Source of the DNA: Cytophagales bacterium
GTDB lineage: Bacteria > Bacteroidota > Bacteroidia > Cytophagales > Spirosomataceae
Direction: 5' to 3'
Assembly (NCBI GenBank): GCA_013298025.1
Contig: JAAFJE010000013.1
Coordinates: forward strand, 62,001-126,000
DNA length: 64,000 bases
The notes beneath the pieces were generated by a model. That model was not told where the DNA came from, made no database searches, and saw only the letters and a program-made list of their open reading frames with translations. Both the position numbers and the translations under genes were made by a program. This document shows, one piece after another, positions 19,033-28,287 of the stretch; positions within the stretch are counted from its first letter, which is position 1, and each line of letters starts with the position of its first letter.

Positions 19033-19833
19033 TTAATGAGCTGTGTATTGCTTATGAAAGGAGTACACCAAGCTCACATTCCAAATAAAGTCTTTCATCC
19101 CAGGAATGCTTGTTTGAATCGTTTTATTGATAATTGATGACAAAGACAAAGGATAATGGCCTTTTGCTAAAGTAAAACTCGATGAAAATGCCACCGCATC
19201 GGTAGCGTCCATTTTGAGGTAATACAACTGTGGAGCAACACTCAAATGCCAGTCTTTGTACAAAGCGAGTTGGTTAAAACTGCTTCGCAGCGATACAAAA
19301 TGGGTGTATTGGGTTGCGTCTTGTTCAAATCCGTGTGAGGTCAAATAATACAATCCGATACTGCTATGCTTACCTGTGACAAAAGTTGGGGTAAATTCGG
19401 CGGCCAAATACCGCTGTGCCACTTGCATTTCTTGGGTGCTACCGTTGTTGGTTATTTTTATAGTTTTGAATGCTACGGCTGGATGCGTTCCTACATTCAT
19501 AAAAAACTTTTGGCTTTTGATAAGCTTATAACGCCACCAAAATACAAACGACCACGGTTTTCCTTCTAAAGCAAAACGTAGTTGTGGCTCAAAACTAAGT
19601 TTGCCTTTACCCAAAATCAAATCTACAATCAGTGCTGGTTTGCCCAAGGTAAACGAGGGTAACAGCGAAATACCGTTGTTGGTTACACTTATGGCTGTGC
19701 CAAAATAGCTTGGGGCTTTTTGCGTGCTATCAATATTTTGTGCAATATTACGAAAAACAAACAAGCTAAAAATAATTGTCATAACAATTATTTTTACATA
19801 AATACGGGTGTTAGTTTGGAATTGGCGTTTCAT
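19033..19833 (-). CDS. Predicted outer-membrane beta-barrel protein of unknown function
   Basis: I choose the ATG at 19833 (MKRQFQTNTRIYVKIIVMTIIFSLFVFRNIAQ), which gives 266 residues with a plausible signal peptide; in-frame starts further upstream would put a charged stretch before it. The mature part is rich in alternating aromatic/polar strands (LSFEPQLRFALEGKPWSFVFWWRYKLI) and ends in aromatic residues near the C-terminus, as porin-like barrels do. I do not recognise a family. It is on the same strand as the preceding glycosidase operon but separated from it by a terminator. Confidence 0.6.
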   Translation of the reverse strand: MKRQFQTNTRIYVKIIVMTIIFSLFVFRNIAQNIDSTQKAPSYFGTAISVTNNGISLLPSFTLGKPALIVDLILGKGKLSFEPQLRFALEGKPWSFVFWWRYKLIKSQKFFMNVGTHPAVAFKTIKITNNGSTQEMQVAQRYLAAEFTPTFVTGKHSSIGLYYLTSHGFEQDATQYTHFVSLRSSFNQLALYKDWHLSVAPQLYYLKMDATDAVAFSSSFTLAKGHYPLSLSSIINKTIQTSIPGMKDFIWNVSLVYSFHKQYTAH

Positions 19834-19982
19834 TTCGTGTTTTTTGGATAACATAGTAGTAAGTTTCATGCTGAAGTTGGTTACAATACTTTTGCAAAGG
19901 TAAAACAACTTTGGTAGGCTTCTCTATGTTTATCAAAGGAATACTTACGAATTTCAAACAGCTTGTGGCAAAAGTTTTCCAT

Positions 19983-20019
19983 AAAAAAAGGCACAAAGTT
20001 ATGATTACCTCGTGCCTTT
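19983..20019 (-). terminator. Terminator of the GH95-to-MGH1 operon
   Basis: On the minus strand AAAGGCAC pairs with GTGCCTTT around a 17-base loop, and the second arm runs into a stretch of seven T. It begins 21 bases after the stop of the MGH1-like gene. Confidence 0.85.
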
Positions 20020-20039
20020 GGGTTTGTTATTAAATCTAT

Positions 20040-21596
20040 TTAGGGCATCGTACAAACGATAGCTTGGAGTTTAGGACTGGTTTTAAGCTTTTGTCCATCA
20101 ACCCAAATGCTCAATCCTTTGCCTTTTTTGTATTTTTCTCCTGTTTTGTCCCAAACAATAGATACATTTTTCCCATGATACCACACATTTTCCAGACAGA
20201 ACCAATCCCATGATTTTGAGGAAATTAAAGGTTTTATTTCGAGGATATTATCTGCTCGTGGCTTGATTCCAACCAAATCGTTGATAATCAAATCGGCAAA
20301 GCCCGAATGGTTGTAAAACTTACTGCGAGGGTTATCGCCTTTGAGCCATTCGCCTGTTTTTTCATCTTGGTATTCGCCCAAATACAATTTGCCGTTCATT
20401 TGGTGCGAACGAGCATATTTTTGTAATTCCGCCAAAAACACCTGTGGCGAAAGCTTGGCATGGTGCTTATAATTCGTGAGTAAATTAGATAAGCCTTTGA
20501 GTGTTTGGGTGGTGGCAAAAGGCCAAACAGGGCCATCCCATTCGCAGCCGTGTCCTGAGCCATGCGTTCTAAAAAGCGGATGTCGTCTTTCGGCGGTTGT
20601 AATGCCCCAAGGAGCGTTGAAGCCTGCCGTGTCGAGCAAGGCGTTCCATTGTTGGGCAAATGCCTTGGTGTCGGGGGCTAAATTAAAATACCAAGGAATA
20701 AAGCCTATCGCCTCACGAGCATCGCAAAGGCTACCATCTTTTTCGAGTTTTACTTTAAAAAAATTAGCTTTCTTATCCCAAAGACTATCAATCACGATTT
20801 GTTTTAAAAAATTCATTTTAGGCAAAAACACCTTTTGAATGCTATCATTGCCCACAATTTTGGACATGGCAATCAAGGCTTTGGCATTGCCGTACATATA
20901 GCTATTGATGGTCGGACGTACATTTTTGGCTTTTCTTCCACCACTAATCGACTCCTCCATCGCATCTTTTACATCAAATTGGTAAAACATGCCGTTAGGC
21001 AATTGGCGTTCTGTTTCCCATTTTTGATAATCTTGTGCCAAGGTTAATAGGTTTTTTTGTAAAAAATCTTGGTCTTTGGTTACTAAATAGCGTTGATACA
21101 CGGCATCGTCAATCCAACTGCTAAAAGCATGAAAACGCTGCACCGAATGCTTGGGGTCAACGTAAAGCCAAAAGCGAATGTACTCGTCGAGGTACTGCTG
21201 ATTGCGTAGCCAACGAGCCTCATAAATATGATGCCCCAAGGCACTACTAATGGCATTGTGCTTGCCTGCGTGACTGACCTTGGTAATAAATTCGGTAAAA
21301 ATAAAACCATCGGGCGTTTGTTTGAGGTGCTTACGCATAGCCCACCAACGGTAATAATACAGCTTTTGCAAAAGCGTATCAGGGCATTCAAAAAGCGGAA
21401 TATTCGCTTCGAGCCATTGGTACGATTGAGCATTTGGCACAAAATTTATCACCGCTTCTTCTTGGTCTAAAGCATTAAATTCTTGCACATAATTTGCTAA
21501 GATTTGCTTAGAAACCAGTTGTGTTTGTTGCCCCAAGCTTTCCAAGGAAAGAACCCACAAGCCTAGTAAGCAAATACAATATTTCTTCATTTTCAT
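20040..21596 (-). CDS. MGH1-like (alpha/alpha)6-barrel glycoside hydrolase, secreted
   Basis: Starting at the ATG at 21596 the protein has 518 residues with a signal peptide of about 22 residues (LLGLWVLSLESLG). The remainder is an (alpha/alpha)6 toroid of the GH63/GH37/MGH1-like clan. The recognisable segments are FHAFSSWIDDAVYQRYL, DVKDAMEESISGG with acidic residues, PTINSYMYGNAKAL and CEWDGPVWPFATTQTL, the last being the clan's hallmark near the second catalytic region. Clan members hydrolyse alpha-glucosides, mannosylglycerate or related sugars, so activity here is open. It is the last gene of a four-gene operon and begins 12 bases after the preceding stop. Confidence 0.75.
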   Translation of the reverse strand: MKMKKYCICLLGLWVLSLESLGQQTQLVSKQILANYVQEFNALDQEEAVINFVPNAQSYQWLEANIPLFECPDTLLQKLYYYRWWAMRKHLKQTPDGFIFTEFITKVSHAGKHNAISSALGHHIYEARWLRNQQYLDEYIRFWLYVDPKHSVQRFHAFSSWIDDAVYQRYLVTKDQDFLQKNLLTLAQDYQKWETERQLPNGMFYQFDVKDAMEESISGGRKAKNVRPTINSYMYGNAKALIAMSKIVGNDSIQKVFLPKMNFLKQIVIDSLWDKKANFFKVKLEKDGSLCDAREAIGFIPWYFNLAPDTKAFAQQWNALLDTAGFNAPWGITTAERRHPLFRTHGSGHGCEWDGPVWPFATTQTLKGLSNLLTNYKHHAKLSPQVFLAELQKYARSHQMNGKLYLGEYQDEKTGEWLKGDNPRSKFYNHSGFADLIINDLVGIKPRADNILEIKPLISSKSWDWFCLENVWYHGKNVSIVWDKTGEKYKKGKGLSIWVDGQKLKTSPKLQAIVCTMP

Positions 21597-21608
21597 CAAC
21601 GTTTAATC

Positions 21609-24350
21609 TTATTCAAAAAGCCAATCTATATTTTTCTGATTCCCTGCCAATCCGGCATCAAAGATGGGTACGGTTTGCGTATCTTCTACAAAACCTAGAA
21701 TCAAACAAGCTCCTTTACCAAGCGTAAGTGTTTGATTTCCTGCTCCAAAAGAAAAGGTATGAATATTCACAGGCGGTAAATCGCCAGCCAAGAGGGCATT
21801 GCTAATTTTCGACTCGGCTTGTCCGTAATTGTTGGCACTGGCATCAATTTCGAGTTCGGGTTTAGGTAAAAACGGACTTCTGGCGGTGCTAAACATCGCC
21901 TTTTTTTCATTGAAATACCCAACCAATACTTTCACGGGTTTTGCCGTATAAAATGAAATAACAGTCCCTTGTTTTTGTTGGGCTTGGAAAGGCAAAACCA
22001 AGGCTTTCAACTGACTAATTTCGGGGGCAATGGCTTGTAAATGAATGGTGGTATCGGCAAAAACTGATTGACCAACAGACAAAGATTTATAAGGTATATC
22101 GCTAGATGTGAGCGTAATATCTGCGGCTTTCAAATAATGAACAACCTTGTTTTGTGCCTTGGGCGATTGTTGCAAAGAATCAAGACAAAACTGGAAACGA
22201 GTCAATTCTTTCTGATAAATAGGCAACATTTCTTCCCAATGAATAAACGTGGCATCAGCTCCTCGCATAGGTATTTTGCGTTGCTTTGTTTGCATACTGT
22301 TAGCGTATAAATAGCTGTCTTTGGTCAGACCAACCAAGGTATCGTAATAGGCTACGCTTTTTTGCAAATGAGGCAAGGCTTCTTTCAAATCTTTCAGGTC
22401 GTTGGAATATTTATAGCGTAAAACCGAAATAGCAGCATACACTTTTTCAGCAAAAAACTGAGCCATTGCATTGTAGCAATGCACATCGTTTTTGAAACGG
22501 CTAAATTCTGCTTGATTCAAGGTTGAGCCAACAATTTTATCAATGGCTGCTTGGGCTTTTTGTCCATGCTGAATAACTTCATTGGCAATTTGCAAAGGCG
22601 TTTCGCCCACGTGGTTTTGCTTTTTCCAATCCTTTTCCGCATAATCTATCAGCATTTCACCTTCGGGAGCTTCCGATTCGTACAAAAGCGTAAAAAGACC
22701 ATAGCGATAAGGATTAATCAGTTGCGTCATGAGCATTCCTAACATAAGCGTTTGGCGGTTGCCATCGGTAATGCCGTAGCGTCTGAGGAGTTTGGGAGCA
22801 ATTTCGCCCGTTTCTTCATAACTCGTAAGCATCCATTGTGCTTCTTTTGCACTTATGCCAAAACGCTGGCTCAAGTATTTTTGCCAATAAAGCTGTTCGT
22901 CTTGTCGGTTTCGGTTCGATTGCCAAGCGTACCTTGCCCAAGTTTTGTACCACATTTCATCTCTGTCGATTTGCAACAATCGTTCAGGCGTTTTATCGGC
23001 GGTGTAAGGCCAGTCCCAATACGAAGCCTGTGGGTACAAGTGTAGGCCATTAGCTCCATAAATTTGGTGCATCGCTCCGATAGATTTTTGAATAAAATCG
23101 GGCGAACTGTAGCGAAAAGGTTCGAGGTTTGAAAGCAAATGCACATTTTCGATGTGTACCGTGCCGATGCTACTCAAATTTCGATGCAAGGCAGCCCACG
23201 AGCCTCTTGGCGTATAAGTCGTAAGGGCTTCGCCATTGTACTTTGCCATCGTATAAAGGTTTTTATAAATCGGCAAAGCTTCTTTCATCACCCTTGGGGC
23301 ATCGGTGTCGTGAGCTCGCAACACAATGGGCGGTTCATAGGTTTGTCCAATCGCTTGTAAACCGTCTTTCACCCCTGGAATAATCGTTTTGGTAAACCAA
23401 TCTACATCGTCTTGTCCAACGCCTTCCATCGCTTCGCCCAAGGTAATGAGCAAGCCAACATTGGGGTATTTACTGACAAACGCAGCGATTGACTTACGGG
23501 TATAGTCGGCAATCAGGGGCGTAATAGGGCGGTTTCGGTCTTGGGTTTTGATGTTGTGGTGTTCGGCGAAAGGTTTAGAAACAATGATATTATAAAACAT
23601 CTGAATTACCCAAATACCCCTTTTATCGGCTTCTTGGGTAAGGAAGCGAAACATTTCTTCATTTTTCTGAAATGTAGCCTCATCTACTTCTAAGGCATAC
23701 GGATATTCTTTGAGTTTTACTAAAGAAGCAAAGGGGTGGCCATTCCACAAATACAAGGTATTATAGCGATTGCTCACCATCATGTCTAAGTATTTTATCC
23801 AAAGAGCTTTATCATAAAACCAAGGAAACGACGCAGGCGTATAAGGATATTCATACACCTCACGGTCGGGTAATAAGGTTGGTTTTTGTAAGCCTACACA
23901 AGTGCCACGCATCACCATTTCGGGGGCATCTTTTAAGGAAATTTCTTGGGGTAAGGTTGGTTGTTCATTAAACATATCTGCCAAAGCCAAACACGCATAC
24001 AACAAGCCCGAATCGTCATTGGCTACCAATAAATAAGGGCTGTTGGCTGTTTTATGGATGAAAAAACTTTCCTTTTTGGCTTCGACTTTTGCTTCAATAT
24101 GGTATTGCTGTAAGTAGCGCTGTATCGTTGGCTCTTGGGCTAATCCGACTACAATGGTTTGTGTATTTGGAACTTTAGGTTTTGTAAAAACATACCCCTT
24201 GGTGCGAGCCGTTTTTGCCAAATATTTCATGCCATATTCTACCCTTGGACGTGCTTTGCTGGGTGTTAAAAGCCCAAGTGTTTTCACTTGGGCATAGGAA
24301 GAACATATACAAAGTAAGGTTATAATTATACAACAATTCAACTTTTTCAT
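21609..24350 (-). CDS. GH67-like secreted glycosidase (alpha-glucuronidase/alpha-galacturonidase type)
   Basis: With the ATG at 24350 (MKKLNCCIIITLLC) the protein has 913 residues and a signal peptide ending SSYA. An N-terminal hexosaminidase/GH67-type domain (about 30-140, DDSGLLYACLALADM) precedes a TIM barrel with WNGHPFASLV, LITLGEAMEGVGQDD and PQASYWDWPYT, then a helical C-terminal region. This layout resembles GH67 alpha-glucuronidases and a family annotated as alpha-D-galacturonidase in Bacteroidota. Given the rhamnosidases around it, a uronic-acid substrate in pectin is plausible but unproven. It is third in the GH95 operon, 52 bases after the isomerase-like gene. Confidence 0.6.
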   Translation of the reverse strand: MKKLNCCIIITLLCICSSYAQVKTLGLLTPSKARPRVEYGMKYLAKTARTKGYVFTKPKVPNTQTIVVGLAQEPTIQRYLQQYHIEAKVEAKKESFFIHKTANSPYLLVANDDSGLLYACLALADMFNEQPTLPQEISLKDAPEMVMRGTCVGLQKPTLLPDREVYEYPYTPASFPWFYDKALWIKYLDMMVSNRYNTLYLWNGHPFASLVKLKEYPYALEVDEATFQKNEEMFRFLTQEADKRGIWVIQMFYNIIVSKPFAEHHNIKTQDRNRPITPLIADYTRKSIAAFVSKYPNVGLLITLGEAMEGVGQDDVDWFTKTIIPGVKDGLQAIGQTYEPPIVLRAHDTDAPRVMKEALPIYKNLYTMAKYNGEALTTYTPRGSWAALHRNLSSIGTVHIENVHLLSNLEPFRYSSPDFIQKSIGAMHQIYGANGLHLYPQASYWDWPYTADKTPERLLQIDRDEMWYKTWARYAWQSNRNRQDEQLYWQKYLSQRFGISAKEAQWMLTSYEETGEIAPKLLRRYGITDGNRQTLMLGMLMTQLINPYRYGLFTLLYESEAPEGEMLIDYAEKDWKKQNHVGETPLQIANEVIQHGQKAQAAIDKIVGSTLNQAEFSRFKNDVHCYNAMAQFFAEKVYAAISVLRYKYSNDLKDLKEALPHLQKSVAYYDTLVGLTKDSYLYANSMQTKQRKIPMRGADATFIHWEEMLPIYQKELTRFQFCLDSLQQSPKAQNKVVHYLKAADITLTSSDIPYKSLSVGQSVFADTTIHLQAIAPEISQLKALVLPFQAQQKQGTVISFYTAKPVKVLVGYFNEKKAMFSTARSPFLPKPELEIDASANNYGQAESKISNALLAGDLPPVNIHTFSFGAGNQTLTLGKGACLILGFVEDTQTVPIFDAGLAGNQKNIDWLFE

Positions 24351-24402
24351 ACCTATCTTTTTGTTTATCAACAACTTATTGATTTTTATTTCTTAGAAAA
24401 AA

Positions 24403-25272
24403 TTACTGAAATACCTCTTTTAAAAACTTGGTATTAGCACCGTAATTCCCTTTTACATCACGAGGCTTGGAAGCATCTCTCGAACGCTCAATCACCAACC
24501 ACCCTTGCCAGTGCATTTTTTCGAGGGTTTTCTTTACTTTTTTCATGTCAATTTCAGGGTCATTTTGCAACCAAACGCCGTCTTTATTGGTGCAATGAAT
24601 CATACCGATGCGGTCTTTTCCTAATATTTTTAGCTCTTTGTACAAATCTCTTCCTTCTTTGAGTGGACTAGAAAAATTAAAGTAAATTTTGATGGTCGGC
24701 GAACCAATCGCCTTGAGTAAAGCAACTTCTTCTTTGGCACTCAAGGCGGTTTCGATGCCGATAATCACGCCTGCTTTTTCGGCCATTGCTCCCACGACTT
24801 TCAAGCGACTGACCACCGAATCTCGTACCTCTGGTTTTTGGCGTAAATCGCACTGCACGCCCAAGGGCAAAAACGCCATTTTGATTTGCATGGCTTGCAT
24901 CGTTTTGATACAATCGGCAATAGATTGCTGGTAGTTTTCTCGTTGGCAGAATGATTGAGCGTAATAGCCCGTCATGGCCAAACAAAAAATTTCGATGTTG
25001 GCTTCTTTGGCTTTGTTGATAAATACCGCTCTGATAGAATCGTTTGCCAGTTGGTTATCGAAAGTCGGACGATTACCCAAACCGCCCATGTCAAGTTCTA
25101 ATCCATCGGCACCGATTTGCTTGGTCAGTTCTATTGCTCCTAATTTTTGACGTTTGAGCAACATCAAATCAATCAGTCCAATCTTGAACGCATGACTCGT
25201 TTGTGCCACGTTTTGCCCACACAGAAGTAGGTGAAAAATAAATAGCAGGGGTATCGTTGTTTTTATTTTCAT
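24403..25272 (-). CDS. Exported TIM-barrel protein, sugar-phosphate isomerase/epimerase-like
   Basis: The 289-residue protein combines a signal peptide (1-23, LLLCGQNVAQ) with an AP-endonuclease-2-type TIM barrel. Expected metal-ligand regions are GIETALSAKE (Glu), IYFNFSS (where a metal-binding Asp is usual, here Asn), MIHCTNKDG (His) and WLVIERSRD (Glu). It is exported, so cytoplasmic sugar phosphates are unlikely substrates; free sugars or lyase products in the periplasm are more likely. The stop is two bases before the reading region of the upstream GH95 gene ends, that is, the genes are almost contiguous, implying tight co-expression. Confidence 0.75.
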   Translation of the reverse strand: MKIKTTIPLLFIFHLLLCGQNVAQTSHAFKIGLIDLMLLKRQKLGAIELTKQIGADGLELDMGGLGNRPTFDNQLANDSIRAVFINKAKEANIEIFCLAMTGYYAQSFCQRENYQQSIADCIKTMQAMQIKMAFLPLGVQCDLRQKPEVRDSVVSRLKVVGAMAEKAGVIIGIETALSAKEEVALLKAIGSPTIKIYFNFSSPLKEGRDLYKELKILGKDRIGMIHCTNKDGVWLQNDPEIDMKKVKKTLEKMHWQGWLVIERSRDASKPRDVKGNYGANTKFLKEVFQ

Positions 25273-25274
25273 GC

Positions 25275-28076
25275 TTAAATTTCAATCTTATTCCATTGAT
25301 TATTTGCCAGTTGAATCTTTTTCTCTTTTCCTTTTATACGAATCGTACACATTTGTTGTTGGGGACTAAAAATGGTTAGGGCTGTCAAATTCCCTTGCGT
25401 CCACGTCATATTCAAGACTAATCCACCTCTGGCCCTGATGCCTTTTACTTCGCCCGTTTGCCATTCATCGGGCAAGGCAGGCAACAAGTCGAGGTATGGC
25501 GTATGGCTCTGCACAAGCATTTCGGCAATGCCTGCCGCTCCGCCAAAATTGCCATCTATCTGAAAAGGCGGATGGGCATCGAAAAGATTGAGGTACGAAC
25601 CGCCTGCCCCAGAAGCAGGACGCAAGAGCATTTTTACCATTTTTAAGGCATGGTTTCCATCTTTGAACCTTGCCCAAAAATTGATTTTCCAAGCCAAACT
25701 CCAGCCTGTTCCTTCATCGCCACGGTATAAAAGCGATTGTTTGGCGGCTTGCATCATTTCGGGAGAACTATCCCACGTAATGTCGTTGCCCGGATGCACG
25801 CCCCACAAATGCGATACATGGCGGTGCTTGTTGGTAGTATCGTCACGGTCAACGAGCCATTCTTGCAATTGCTTGTATTTGCCGATTTGGTTCGGTGCGA
25901 TTTGGGTTATTTTGGTTTGCAATTGCGTTCGCCAATTTTTATCCGTTCCTAAAATACGACTAGCTTCTACGCAATTTCTGAAAAGGGTACGAATAATCTG
26001 ATGGTCCATCGTTGGCCCAGCTACCAACCCTCCTTGTTCGGGCGAATTGGAAGGCGTACTAATCAGCCAACCCGTTTTAGGGTCTTTTACCAAAAAGTCT
26101 TCGTAAAACTCAGCCGCCTTTTTCATCAAAGGATAGGCTTTATTTCGTAAAAAATTTAGGTCTTGTGTAAACAAATAATGTTCCCATAAATGCTGACAAA
26201 GCCATCCTGAACCACTCACCCAAATGCCGTGGTTGGCAGCATTGATGGGGGCTGTTCCTCGCCACAGGTCGGTATTGTGGTGTACTACCCAACCTTTGGC
26301 TTTGTAATGTGCCTGAGCCGTTTTTGTACCTGTTTCCGCCAATTCTTCTATCATTCGTAACAAAGGCTGATGCAAGGGCGAAAGGTTTAGTACTTCGGCT
26401 GGCCAATAATTCATTTGAGCATTGATATTGGTGGTGTATTTACTGCCCCAAGGCGGAGCGAGCAGTTCGTTCCATTTGCCTTGTAAATTGGCTGGTTGTG
26501 CGTTGGGACGAGAACTGGCAATGAGCAAATAACGCCCGTATTGCACATAAAGTGCCGCCAAAGCAGGGTCAGATGTTTGGGAAAAACGGGCTAATCGCTG
26601 GTCTGTAGGTAGTTTATTTTCAGCATCTTGTCCTAATTTTATGCTAAATGTTTTGTAATAGGCTTGGTACTCGGCTAAATGCTGTTGATAAATCGCCTTG
26701 TAGTTTTTTTTATTGTTTTGCAGTTGTTGAAAAATCTTTTCGCAACGCAGACTTGGATTTCCTGAAATGTCATGGTAATTGACAAAATTACTCGCCGCAC
26801 ATAAGTACAGCACCACCTCGTCGGCTTTTTCAATTTGGAGTAATTGTTTGTTAAACGACATTTTTCCACCTTGCATTTGCACCCACAAACGAGCCTCGCC
26901 CGTCATGCCTCCGTTACGGACTTTTACCTTCAAAGCATAAGTTTTCTCGTTGATTTGCTCGAAAACGTAGTTTTTATGCGGACTATTGAGCCATGCTTCA
27001 AAACTGATTTGTTGGGTTTTATCGGCACGTAATTGAATGACCATCAATTGAGCGGGCTGACTGATAAAATACTTGCGTTCAAAAGTCACGTCACCCGATT
27101 GAAAAGAAGTTTGCACCGTTGCCGTGGCGAGGTCTAGGCTACGACGGTAGTTATCATATTGTTTGATTTCGGGAAAACGCAAATACAAATCCCCAAACGG
27201 CTGATAATCGGCTTGGTATTTTCCTACGGCTGGGGCTTCGTCGTTTTGAATTTTGTATTTCCATTGTCCATTTAAAGCAATCTTCTGATTTTCTGCACCT
27301 TGCGGATAAACACCAATGCTTTTACTGGTATCTTTATAGCCCATAATGCCTCCTTTATCGGTAAAATTAATTACCTGAATGGCGAGGATATTTTTACCAG
27401 CTTTCAACAGATTGGCTGGTACAATATACTTTCGTGGGTCGGGATTATTGGCACTTCCAACCAATTGCCCATTGAAATACGTAAAATCATAATCCCTGAT
27501 ACGATTGAGGTCGAGTACCAAATCTTTGCCCAGCCAAGCCGCTGGAATATCAATGCTCGTTCTGAACCAAACCACCCCGTCGAGTCCTTCCAAGCCCACC
27601 GATTCCCAACCCTCGAAAGCAGGAACAGCGATTGTTTTCCAGTTACTATCGTCATACACAGCCTCAGCAGGGTTTCCGCCCATATTACTCAAGTCTTTCA
27701 ACGAAGCAAGCCAAGTATCACGCAAGCCCTCATTCGATTTGCGTCCCATAAAATGGGCTTCTGCCAAAAGTTCTGCTTCGTGCTGTTTGCCAGCCGCCAA
27801 CAAATTTCTGATTTCTGGCAAATACTTGTACGCCTCTTGGCGATGATAGTCACGAGGCTCGCCCGTCCAGAGCGATTCTTCATTAAACTGGATACGTTCT
27901 TGCTGTACGCCACCATATACCATTGCCGCCATACGCCCATTGCCCAAAGGCAAGGCATCTGTCCATTTTTGGGCAGGTTTGTCGTACCAAAGTTGATAAT
28001 TCTGAGCCAAGCTCTCATGGGCTATTCCGAAATAAGCCCCAAGTAAAATTTGGCAAAACAAGCAAAATCGCATCAT
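25275..28076 (-). CDS. GH95 alpha-L-fucosidase/galactosidase-type enzyme with a nested extra domain
   Basis: The 933-residue secreted protein opens with the GH95 N-terminal beta-sandwich ([30 protein letters not shown]). This is interrupted at about residue 112 by a galactose-binding-like domain (about 112-288, [29 protein letters not shown]) and then resumes with [13 protein letters not shown]. The (alpha/alpha)6 catalytic domain carries [23 protein letters not shown] with the acid Glu and FQIDGNFGG with the base Asp region, so the active site looks intact. Members act on alpha-1,2-L-fucose or L-galactose. It is the first gene of the operon that continues through the isomerase-like, GH67-like and MGH1-like genes. 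Confidence 0.9.
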   Translation of the reverse strand: MMRFCLFCQILLGAYFGIAHESLAQNYQLWYDKPAQKWTDALPLGNGRMAAMVYGGVQQERIQFNEESLWTGEPRDYHRQEAYKYLPEIRNLLAAGKQHEAELLAEAHFMGRKSNEGLRDTWLASLKDLSNMGGNPAEAVYDDSNWKTIAVPAFEGWESVGLEGLDGVVWFRTSIDIPAAWLGKDLVLDLNRIRDYDFTYFNGQLVGSANNPDPRKYIVPANLLKAGKNILAIQVINFTDKGGIMGYKDTSKSIGVYPQGAENQKIALNGQWKYKIQNDEAPAVGKYQADYQPFGDLYLRFPEIKQYDNYRRSLDLATATVQTSFQSGDVTFERKYFISQPAQLMVIQLRADKTQQISFEAWLNSPHKNYVFEQINEKTYALKVKVRNGGMTGEARLWVQMQGGKMSFNKQLLQIEKADEVVLYLCAASNFVNYHDISGNPSLRCEKIFQQLQNNKKNYKAIYQQHLAEYQAYYKTFSIKLGQDAENKLPTDQRLARFSQTSDPALAALYVQYGRYLLIASSRPNAQPANLQGKWNELLAPPWGSKYTTNINAQMNYWPAEVLNLSPLHQPLLRMIEELAETGTKTAQAHYKAKGWVVHHNTDLWRGTAPINAANHGIWVSGSGWLCQHLWEHYLFTQDLNFLRNKAYPLMKKAAEFYEDFLVKDPKTGWLISTPSNSPEQGGLVAGPTMDHQIIRTLFRNCVEASRILGTDKNWRTQLQTKITQIAPNQIGKYKQLQEWLVDRDDTTNKHRHVSHLWGVHPGNDITWDSSPEMMQAAKQSLLYRGDEGTGWSLAWKINFWARFKDGNHALKMVKMLLRPASGAGGSYLNLFDAHPPFQIDGNFGGAAGIAEMLVQSHTPYLDLLPALPDEWQTGEVKGIRARGGLVLNMTWTQGNLTALTIFSPQQQMCTIRIKGKEKKIQLANNQWNKIEI

Positions 28077-28105
28077 TTGTTTAAGAAGAAATTAATATGA
28101 AGTCA

Positions 28106-28113
28106 CAAAGGTA
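28106..28113 (-). promoter_or_regulatory. Candidate -7 box (TACCTTTG) of the GH95 operon
   Basis: The minus strand reads TACCTTTG, matching TAnnTTTG, 29 bases before the GH95 start. No TTTG is visible at the expected -33 distance. Confidence 0.45.
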
Positions 28114-28216
28114 AACTTGTATTATTGCATAGGATTATAGTATTTTTTCTTTGTTCTGTAGATTTTTATCGCTTGCCTTACTGTAGGGCTTTACAGGGGT
28201 ATCATCATTGAAAAGA

Positions 28217-28263
28217 AAAGCGTATAGAACATTGGCTTAATGCTTCAACGTTCCATACGCTTT
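28217..28263 (-). terminator. Terminator of the GH127-GH51 operon
   Basis: Arms at 28217-28230 and 28250-28263 (AAAGCGTATGGAAC on the minus strand) pair with one mismatch and are followed by a T-rich tract, 25 bases after the GH51 stop. Confidence 0.75.
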
Positions 28264-28287
28264 ATCCTTTTATTTTTTACTAAAATC

